A stretch of 5,950 nt of DNA. Source: Thiotrichales bacterium (GTDB lineage: Bacteria > Pseudomonadota > Gammaproteobacteria > Francisellales > CACEW01). The position numbers and the translations under genes are program-made. Below the pieces are notes generated by a model that worked only from the letters and a program-made list of their open reading frames with translations, was not told the DNA's origin and made no database searches. Shown here piece by piece: positions 1 to 4,917 of the stretch; within the stretch, counting starts at the first letter, position 1; every line of letters starts with the position of its first letter. The stretch is taken from positions 1-5,950 of the forward strand of contig JAHFRR010000086.1 of assembly GCA_023266165.1 (NCBI GenBank), written 5' to 3'.

Positions 1-1114
1 TGGTCTTCAGCTGCTTGAGGGTATCACGCGAGATCCCCGCTTGAATACTTGAGCCTTCCGAAACTGTTTTGCCTCCACGTCCGACACCCACTGCTTGCCC
101 CACGTTTGAGGGCGTACTGCTATTGACTGAGGCTGCCACACTGATAGCGCTGGGAGAGCCCCCTGCGCCTCCTTGCGCCACGGTGGTTGCGGCGATCATA
201 TTACCACTGCCTACAGAGCTACTGCCCAATGCTGTCCCTGCCACAATGGCGGAAGAACTGGCATGCACGACAGGCGCTTGCGCTTCCACAGACGCTGAAA
301 CCTCACTGCTCTTATTGTGTAACCAGGTACTGCGAAACTCACCAACGGTTTCGGCGACCACGGGTGGCAGCCGATAGGCTAAGATCACAAAGACCAACGC
401 AGAAAAGAATAACCCCAAGGGCTGCATCAACGTCGTGGTGTCTGTCAGAGGGGTGATGGGAAACTGCGTCCAGATGCTGACCCCCATCCCCATCACAATC
501 ACCACAACAAACACCCGTACGCCCGCGCGAAACAAGGCCGAAAGCGCTTGCTCAAAGAAATTACTCGCCCCTGAAAACGCACCAAAAGGGATGAGAAGCA
601 AAGCTACCATGGCGACCAAGTAAAACAGCACCATGACAAAAACAATTTGAGCTCCTAACAGGGCAAACAGCAATAAGATTCCAAAGCCTAAAGAAAGATA
701 AAGCATGCTTAAACCCACATTGGCAGTGCCATAGCTCACCGAGAATTTGAGTAGGCTGACCCCCGCATCAAAGCCGTATTTCCAGAGTTGGCCAGGGTTT
801 AGCATCACGTGCGCCGCTTGAGGTGAGGTTTTCAAAGCGACCTCAGTAAACCCATCGATTAAAGCCTGAATGATCTCAGGGAACAGGGTAATTACCGCAA
901 AAACCACACCCAGCTTTAAGACTTTAAATAAAAAATCCGCGAAGGCTTCTTCGCGCTTCATGGCCCACATCAGGCCAAAAAGGGTCATTTCAATCACAGC
1001 GATAAAATAAAACAACATCATCGCAGTATGTTCCACATAGCCAAACACGCGCATCAGATGGTCAGTGAATTGGTGTTGAATGGTATTGATGACTTCAGGG
1101 CTGAGTTGCGTCAT
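1..1114 (-). CDS. trbL: TrbL/VirB6-family polytopic membrane protein (3' end outside window)
   Basis: VirB6/TrbL proteins are polytopic inner-membrane subunits of the T4SS channel. The 371 visible codons run off the left edge with no stop. The protein begins MTQLSPEVIN, has hydrophobic segments at about 32-51, 62-83, 136-154, 156-177, 200-216 and 232-248, and carries the TrbL-type stretch LLLIPFGAFSG followed by FFEQALSALFRAGVRVFVVV (about 172-206). After residue 265 it turns into a Ser/Ala/Gly-rich, low-complexity hydrophilic tail with small repeated-looking pieces such as SSSAIVAG, GSSSVGSG and GGAGGS, as is usual for the C-terminus of TrbL proteins. The ATG at 1114 lies 19 bp after the stop of the 118-aa gene and is preceded by a strong ribosome site (AGAGGGTGA). 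The tail is likely to extend further left; what follows cannot be seen. Confidence 0.93.
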   Translation of the reverse strand, partial: MTQLSPEVINTIQHQFTDHLMRVFGYVEHTAMMLFYFIAVIEMTLFGLMWAMKREEAFADFLFKVLKLGVVFAVITLFPEIIQALIDGFTEVALKTSPQAAHVMLNPGQLWKYGFDAGVSLLKFSVSYGTANVGLSMLYLSLGFGILLLFALLGAQIVFVMVLFYLVAMVALLLIPFGAFSGASNFFEQALSALFRAGVRVFVVVIVMGMGVSIWTQFPITPLTDTTTLMQPLGLFFSALVFVILAYRLPPVVAETVGEFRSTWLHNKSSEVSASVEAQAPVVHASSSAIVAGTALGSSSVGSGNMIAATTVAQGGAGGSPSAISVAASVNSSTPSNVGQAVGVGRGGKTVSEGSSIQAGISRDTLKQLKT

Positions 1115-1116
1115 AT

Positions 1117-1125
1117 CACCCTCTT
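1117..1125 (-). promoter_or_regulatory. Ribosome binding site of trbL
   Basis: AGAGGGTGA, close to the anti-Shine-Dalgarno complement, lies 2 bp (core AGAGGG 5 bp) upstream of the ATG at 1114, within the 19-bp gap after the 118-aa gene. Confidence 0.75.
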
Positions 1126-1133
1126 TAGATTAT

Positions 1134-1490
1134 TCATGAACTGCCATCCCCAGCACTTGCATCGCTCCAAGCCCCTTGCCCGCTCTGGGTTCCAAAAGAG
1201 GCAGAAGAAAAATTAAATAACGAATACGAGGGCCTTGAGCTATTTGCGCTGTCTGTTTCTGTGAGAAAATTCACGGCTGAAGATTTCAGATTTTGATTGC
1301 TCACCTCATTGAAAATCACACTCGCTTGCTGGGTTTGAGTCATCATCCACTGAAACAAAGACTGGTTTTGCGAGGGGGTGCTGGTTCCTACATTCGGGTA
1401 GCTTTCGCCTTGATAACTACCGGGGCTATAGTCTGCATAGGCGAACCCCAAACATATAAAAATTAAGACCATCCATTTTTGGATTTTCAT
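1134..1490 (-). CDS. 118-aa exported protein of unknown family between trbI and trbL
   Basis: I do not recognise this gene. Its 118-residue product starts with a clear signal peptide: basic MKIQK, a hydrophobic core WMVLIFICLGF and a likely signal peptidase I site after AYA (residue 19), leaving about 99 mature residues starting DYSPGSY. Cys13 lies in the hydrophobic core without a lipobox, so it is probably not a lipoprotein, and the mature part has no cysteine. The middle (about 43-78) is Gln/Asn-rich and could be helical; the C-terminal 40 residues are rich in Ser, Gly and Ala. The start is fixed by the ATGA overlap with trbI and an AGGGG ribosome site; a longer open frame back to a TTG at 1790 only shadows trbI. 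Placement directly before trbL recalls TrbJ/VirB5 or TrbK (entry exclusion), but it is shorter than TrbJ and lacks TrbK's lipid anchor. A small periplasmic or pilus-associated T4SS factor is the most that can be inferred. Confidence 0.85.
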   Translation of the reverse strand: MKIQKWMVLIFICLGFAYADYSPGSYQGESYPNVGTSTPSQNQSLFQWMMTQTQQASVIFNEVSNQNLKSSAVNFLTETDSANSSRPSYSLFNFSSASFGTQSGQGAWSDASAGDGSS

Positions 1491-2755
1491 AAATGCCCCT
1501 GATACGGCGGAATGATCATATCTTTGGTCACCATGACCGAGAAAGTGTATCCCGCATGAACAATGACTGTCGGCTGCAGATTCAAGCTTCGCTGCGTTAC
1601 GGCAGACCCCACATCTGAAGCGGTTTGGCCTGCGCTTTGTAGGGCAGAAGCTGAAAGAACGCGCCCTACAGGGGTCACACAGACCCCATCGGAATTCTCG
1701 ACGCACCCTTGGTTTTGCTGATTGGTGGCTACAATCGCCGGAATATTGAAAACTGCCGCCAATACAGCACTGCCAATGACCTGACCCCAATGGTTATTGA
1801 CTTCATCAGACAATCCTGAGACACCCATATTGTTCACCCCTTGAGAATTGGGCAGCACAATGGAAGTCCCATCTGGGCGAATCAAGCGTGTGAATTTGAC
1901 CTGGATCTGGTCTTGACCATAAGACAACTGCGAGCTATATTCCCCAATCAAGCGACTTCCCTTAGGGATTAACAAGTACTGGCCATTGATAGAGTCATAA
2001 ACATCACTGCGCACAATCGCCACCAGATTGCCAGGTAGATCTGAAATCACCTGGGTTTGCAACACGGCTGGAATCACAGTGCCTGCTTGAATGATATAGG
2101 GCGATGCAGGATATTGCACAGCATGGGTATCATAAATGCTGGTATCAGGCTTACTGTTTAAAAACGCCATCTTCTGCTGCTGCATATTTTGATTCAAATA
2201 CGGGTTATTGCTGTTGCTGCTAGCCCCTGACTTTTCTCCTGTTTTGCTTGTATTGGCAGGCATTGTGTTACGAGAAGAGGAATTTGATTGAGGCGCGCCA
2301 CCGGCAAAAAAGATAGAGCTTGCCATGGCTTCTTGATCCAACGCTGAGGGGGGTGAAACAGGCAACGGTGTTGGCGAGGCTCTCAGTGCAGCCAAATCCC
2401 CCTGAAGTGCGGCTTGTTGATTCTTTAAATTCGCCAATTCAGTTGCCACACTGGCAGGCACTGCCACAGTCGAGGCGCGACCTCGTGCCAAAACTGCATT
2501 GATGCCCGCAGCATCTGAATACCCCGAAGGCAAGCCTCTCAATGCCGCAGGTGGGCTGGCTTGGGTTGAAGCCACTGGGGGTAGATGTGTACTCATATGC
2601 GATTCAGGCGTGGAGCTTGACAGCGAGGACACCAAAATCCAGCCGCCGACCAGTACAATCACACCCGTGAGCACCATCACCGCTTTGCGATTGAGCCTGG
2701 CAACCATCGGAAGTTTTTTAGTTAACAGATGCTCTGGGGATTTCTCTGCTGTCAT
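1487..2755 (-). CDS. trbI: TrbI, VirB10-like T4SS core protein
   Basis: VirB10/TrbI proteins span from inner to outer membrane and form the inner layer of the core channel. The 422-residue product has a short cytoplasmic N-terminus, one membrane segment (about 25-43), a Ser/Pro/Ala-rich periplasmic linker with a short predicted helical stretch (TELANLKNQQAALQGDLAAL, 105-124) and a C-terminal beta-barrel domain from about residue 218. That domain shows the family motifs YIIQAGTVIPAVLQTQVISDLPG (220-242), DVYDS, LLIPKGSRLIGEY (261-273), TRLIRPDG (289-296), GLSDEVNNHWG (314-324) and LNLQPTVIVHAGY near the end. Within the antenna region that crosses the outer membrane in the family, there is a GCVENSDGVC loop with Cys351 and Cys359, which I do not recall from typical TrbI proteins. 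The ATG at 2755 follows an AGAGG ribosome site (2761-2765) by 5 bp. The TGA stop overlaps the start of the next gene by 4 bp. Confidence 0.96.
   Translation of the reverse strand: MTAEKSPEHLLTKKLPMVARLNRKAVMVLTGVIVLVGGWILVSSLSSSTPESHMSTHLPPVASTQASPPAALRGLPSGYSDAAGINAVLARGRASTVAVPASVATELANLKNQQAALQGDLAALRASPTPLPVSPPSALDQEAMASSIFFAGGAPQSNSSSRNTMPANTSKTGEKSGASSNSNNPYLNQNMQQQKMAFLNSKPDTSIYDTHAVQYPASPYIIQAGTVIPAVLQTQVISDLPGNLVAIVRSDVYDSINGQYLLIPKGSRLIGEYSSQLSYGQDQIQVKFTRLIRPDGTSIVLPNSQGVNNMGVSGLSDEVNNHWGQVIGSAVLAAVFNIPAIVATNQQNQGCVENSDGVCVTPVGRVLSASALQSAGQTASDVGSAVTQRSLNLQPTVIVHAGYTFSVMVTKDMIIPPYQGHL
1496..1500 (-). promoter_or_regulatory. Ribosome binding site of the 118-aa gene
   Basis: AGGGG lies 5 bp before the ATG at 1490, inside the last codons of trbI. 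It fixes the start of the small exported protein and rules out the longer reading back into trbI. Confidence 0.7.
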
Positions 2756-2762
2756 ACCTGCC

Positions 2763-2798
2763 TCTATTATCTATATCTCTATTATTGATATCTATTAT
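2763..2798 (-). repeat. Three direct copies of an 8-bp AT-rich motif between trbG and trbI
   Basis: TCTATTAT (plus strand) occurs at 2763-2770, 2778-2785 and 2791-2798, with start-to-start spacing of 15 and 13 bp; two copies are preceded by ATATC. They fill most of the 39-bp gap, the widest in the window, and the last copy covers the trbG stop codon. The first copy includes part of the trbI ribosome site. Function is unknown: it could be slippage product, an unstructured leader that helps trbI translation, or a protein-binding site. Confidence 0.65.
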
Positions 2799-3886
2799 TT
2801 ATCTGTCTGCTCAATTTGAACAATCACCTGGTCTTTTTGAGATTTCACACCCGATCTCAACTGCGCTTCATGGATGACACCATCTACGATCAGATAGGGC
2901 CAGTGCATATGCCAGTTGACCATGGTGCCATAAGCCCCTTGGGTATTCGCTACAAAAAGCACAGGCAACGCGTTGGAGTTGGCTGCACTCTCGGGGAATT
3001 GGATAAACGTCTGGTGCCCATCACTGAAAATACGAGTGGGGTACCAGCTGGGCTTCTCGCCCTGAGAGAGACCAAAGGCATAGTTAAATTTCAGATGGGC
3101 TAAATTCAACTGATAGGGTTGGCTGCTAGATTCACCCAGCGCTGAGCTGCTGGGCGCAGCTCCAGGTTGAGAGGCCTGATCAAAGTGCACCATATCTTGA
3201 GGGTAATTCCACTGCACCGACATCATAAACGTGTCGTTATCCGTAGATTTCAATAAAAGATGATACACATGAGGATTCGTGGTCACCAGCATCGTATTGG
3301 TGAGCCCTGATGAACTGGGCTTCACTAAAATATGCTGCTGAATCTGATCACCTTCCCCACTATAGGTTTGTGAGACCTGCCATCGCAAGGTATCCCCTGC
3401 GGCATCTGAAATAATTTTCTCACCTGGCGCAAACACGATATCCGTGATATTCATCGGTGCCGTGTAGATGACATACATGGCACTTGGCATGTAATGATAG
3501 GTGGTCATCGCATTGAAAAAATCACTGGAGTTAGGTTCAACCATTGCATGCTTTTGGGCATAGGCCACGGCGGCATCTTTGGTTAAAAACTTAGGCTGCG
3601 AAGCACTGTTTCCAACAATATTCGGGGTTTCAGGGGTCAACATCAGCTGGCCTGGCACAGGCACAGGCACATATTGGGTGATAATCTGTGTTTTGACCTG
3701 CGCGCTGTTTTGCGCTGGGACGTACTGACTTGAAGGATTCGCCTTCAACTGCCCGACGGACTGTGATGGCGTTAGCACCTCAGCACAGCCTGCTAAAAGG
3801 CTAATGCCTACACTGACTCCCAGCATCTTCCATAATTTATTTTTTTTATTTAAATTATTTAAATTATTTAGATTTTTAGCTTTCAT
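2795..3886 (-). CDS. trbG: TrbG, VirB9-like T4SS core protein with lipobox
   Basis: VirB9/TrbG proteins form the periplasmic and outer-membrane core ring with VirB10/TrbI. The 363-residue product starts with a basic, Asn-rich n-region, a hydrophobic stretch (about 18-31) and a lipobox LLAGC with Cys34 as the likely lipidated residue. A variable linker containing VPVPVP follows. The N-terminal VirB9 domain (about 138-215) is unmistakable: IYTAPMNITDIVFAPGEK, AGDTLRW, HILVKPSSSGLTNTM and VYHLLLKS. The C-terminal domain has the canonical pattern PTRIFSDGHQTFIQFPE (283-299), LPVLFVAN, VNWHMHWPYLIVD and AQLRSG. The frame is open further upstream to a TTG at 3940, but the ATG at 3886 is preferred: it gives a proper signal sequence, has a good ribosome site, and avoids a 44-bp overlap with trbF. 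A lipidated TrbG may do the outer-membrane anchoring done by TrbH/VirB7 elsewhere (inference). The N-terminal Asn/Leu run is encoded by a tandem 9-bp repeat. Confidence 0.95.
   Translation of the reverse strand: MKAKNLNNLNNLNKKNKLWKMLGVSVGISLLAGCAEVLTPSQSVGQLKANPSSQYVPAQNSAQVKTQIITQYVPVPVPGQLMLTPETPNIVGNSASQPKFLTKDAAVAYAQKHAMVEPNSSDFFNAMTTYHYMPSAMYVIYTAPMNITDIVFAPGEKIISDAAGDTLRWQVSQTYSGEGDQIQQHILVKPSSSGLTNTMLVTTNPHVYHLLLKSTDNDTFMMSVQWNYPQDMVHFDQASQPGAAPSSSALGESSSQPYQLNLAHLKFNYAFGLSQGEKPSWYPTRIFSDGHQTFIQFPESAANSNALPVLFVANTQGAYGTMVNWHMHWPYLIVDGVIHEAQLRSGVKSQKDQVIVQIEQTDK
3654..3671 (-). repeat. Three tandem copies of a 6-bp unit in trbG
   Basis: GGCACA is repeated three times in tandem (plus strand) and, read on the minus strand, encodes the Val-Pro run VPVPVP at residues 73-78 of TrbG, in the linker after the lipobox. 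Proline-rich linkers are common in T4SS core proteins, so this is a minor slippage-prone site. Confidence 0.7.
3842..3877 (-). repeat. Tandem 9-bp AT-rich repeat inside the trbG signal sequence
   Basis: On the plus strand the unit TAAATTATT occurs twice exactly (3851-3859, 3860-3868), flanked by two degenerate copies (3842-3850 with 6 of 9 matches, 3869-3877 with 7 of 9). In trbG it encodes Asn-Leu-Asn three times (residues 5-13) in the n-region of the lipoprotein signal. The unit is a multiple of three, so copy-number change would keep the frame. Confidence 0.8.
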
Positions 3887-3890
3887 CTGA

Positions 3891-3898
3891 TCACCCCT
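3891..3898 (-). promoter_or_regulatory. Ribosome binding site of trbG
   Basis: AGGGGTGA ends 4 bp before the ATG at 3886 and shares bases with the TAG stop of trbF. It decides the trbG start in favour of 3886 over the upstream TTG at 3940, and suggests coupling of trbG translation to trbF termination. Confidence 0.75.
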
Positions 3899-4553
3899 AC
3901 CCTTGCTTTGAAATATTAAAATACACCACACGCAAACCAAACGGATTGGCCAGCATATCAGGCAAATTCTGTGGTGGTGCGGTTTGCATCAAGGTAAACG
4001 AGCCATTATAAACATGCTCGCTATCGACCTGACCATTGACAGTGTAGCGCACGACACTCCAGGTGAGTGTATACGTATGATGCCCAACTGGATGGAAATT
4101 TTGAATACTCACCGTTTGGGTGTAATTCCCTACCTCAACAAACGGATCTGCGCTGGCTGCATAGGCCGTCAATTGGTTCTCTGCATTGCCTGCCACCATG
4201 CTATAAGCTGTCAGCCAGTTGTGGCGCAACAAAACGGGGTCGAGGGGAATCGCCGTAATATTTTGAATAAACTGGGATAAGAAAAATAAGCGCTCAGGAT
4301 CGGTCGGCGCCACAGGCACCCCAATTGGTTCTAGGTTGGCAACTGTTTGTCCAGGTTGGACTTTTGCGACATAGACATAAGTTTTATCTTGACTGACCAC
4401 AGCAACCAACACAACCAATAACAAAATTGAGATCAAGATACTGCCGAAACACGCGATACACCAGTGCCGTGCTTGTGATTTCGCTGTGCCAATACGTTCA
4501 TCCCAAACTTCTTGGGCTTTATCATAAGGCGCTGAATCTATTTTATTTTTCAT
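3897..4553 (-). CDS. trbF: TrbF, VirB8-like inner-membrane T4SS subunit
   Basis: VirB8/TrbF proteins are bitopic inner-membrane subunits that link the cytoplasmic ATPases to the periplasmic core. The 218-residue product has the normal family length. It carries the signature N-terminal motif KAQEVWDERIG (residues 12-22) with SQARHW after it, a membrane segment at about 33-53, and a periplasmic NTF2-like domain. In that domain PTDPERLFFLSQFIQNI (about 83-99), DPVLLRHNWLTAY (105-117), ADPFVEVG (135-142), TWSVVRYTVNG (164-174) and NPFGLRV (203-209) follow the TrbF pattern. The ATG lies inside the end of the preceding gene, 8 bp after an AAAGGGG ribosome site (4562-4568), which favours this start. 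The TAG stop is part of the ribosome site of trbG, 10 bp upstream of that gene's start. Nothing in the protein looks damaged. Confidence 0.95.
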   Translation of the reverse strand: MKNKIDSAPYDKAQEVWDERIGTAKSQARHWCIACFGSILISILLLVVLVAVVSQDKTYVYVAKVQPGQTVANLEPIGVPVAPTDPERLFFLSQFIQNITAIPLDPVLLRHNWLTAYSMVAGNAENQLTAYAASADPFVEVGNYTQTVSIQNFHPVGHHTYTLTWSVVRYTVNGQVDSEHVYNGSFTLMQTAPPQNLPDMLANPFGLRVVYFNISKQG

Positions 4554-4917
4554 GAGGCATGCCCCTTTGACGATAAATGGATTGACGGGAAGAGGAAGGC
4601 ACTAAAAAATGAGATCTGATTTTTTGAAACGCGGCATTCGAATAGGTCTGATGCACCAGGCGCCCTGCGATGGGCACAAAGCCTGTTTCAAGCATCTCTG
4701 CTGTCAACAGATGCACTTTGGGGCTGAGCGCTGAGAGTAACAGTAAAAAGCTCAAAACAATATTTAAGATAAAAGTTATTAAAAACCCTAACCGAGCCCA
4801 ATAGGCCACTTGTCTGAAATAGCCAATGGGATGGTCAAATCTTTGGGTTGCCCCGTGAAACGGCGTGATAGCAGGGCTATAGCGAAAAGAAGAGATAGGA
4901 TGCGAGTGGGGTGTCAT
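4543..4917 (-). CDS. 124-aa one-pass membrane protein, probable truncated TrbF (VirB8) paralogue
   Basis: This is not a standard Trb gene and I do not recognise a named family. It encodes a cytoplasmic-type N-terminus (about residues 1-42), one hydrophobic segment (about 43-62, GFLITFILNIVLSF) and a 60-residue tail. The N-terminus resembles that of TrbF: FRY, then P19-F20, A23, F27-D28, I31-G32, A38 and W40 line up with P9-Y10, A13, W17-D18, I21-G22, A28 and W31 of the downstream TrbF, with one gap before the Trp. After the membrane segment the tail keeps a faint match to the start of the TrbF periplasmic domain, then stops where TrbF continues for about 100 residues. Inference: a partial TrbF paralogue that may join the inner-membrane complex, by analogy with DotJ beside DotI. 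Alternatives are an unrelated small T4SS subunit or a remnant of a duplication. The start is set by the ATGA overlap with trbE and a GAGGGAG ribosome site; the 3' end overlaps trbF by 11 bp. Confidence 0.85.
   Translation of the reverse strand: MTPHSHPISSFRYSPAITPFHGATQRFDHPIGYFRQVAYWARLGFLITFILNIVLSFLLLLSALSPKVHLLTAEMLETGFVPIAGRLVHQTYSNAAFQKIRSHFLVPSSSRQSIYRQRGMPHEK

Noticed and set aside
69..377. Plus-strand open frame of 102 codons opposite trbL
   Set aside because: Its Pro/Ala/Leu-rich product is the antisense reading of the low-complexity TrbL tail.
1491..1790. A longer 218-residue reading of the small exported protein, starting at a TTG at 1790
   Set aside because: The added 100 residues lie inside the conserved barrel-encoding part of trbI in another frame and would bury the signal peptide. 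The ATG at 1490 has a ribosome site and an ATGA overlap.
2499..2819. Plus-strand open frame of 106 codons across the start of trbI
   Set aside because: It is antisense to the trbI 5' end and the intergenic repeat, has no ribosome site or recognisable domain, and composition follows the opposite-strand coding pattern.
3887..3940. Upstream extension of trbG to a TTG codon at 3940
   Set aside because: It would overlap trbF by 44 bp, lacks a good ribosome site and puts 18 odd residues before a complete lipoprotein signal; the ATG at 3886 has a strong ribosome site.
3984..4280. Plus-strand open frame of 98 codons opposite trbF
   Set aside because: It is antisense to conserved TrbF sequence, with no supporting motif or ribosome site.
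4543..4917. The 124-aa gene as a frameshifted, broken trbF
   Set aside because: A complete trbF follows with its own full N-terminus, and the small gene has its own ribosome site and clean overlaps on both sides, so a maintained small gene fits better than a decaying one, although a remnant cannot be excluded.
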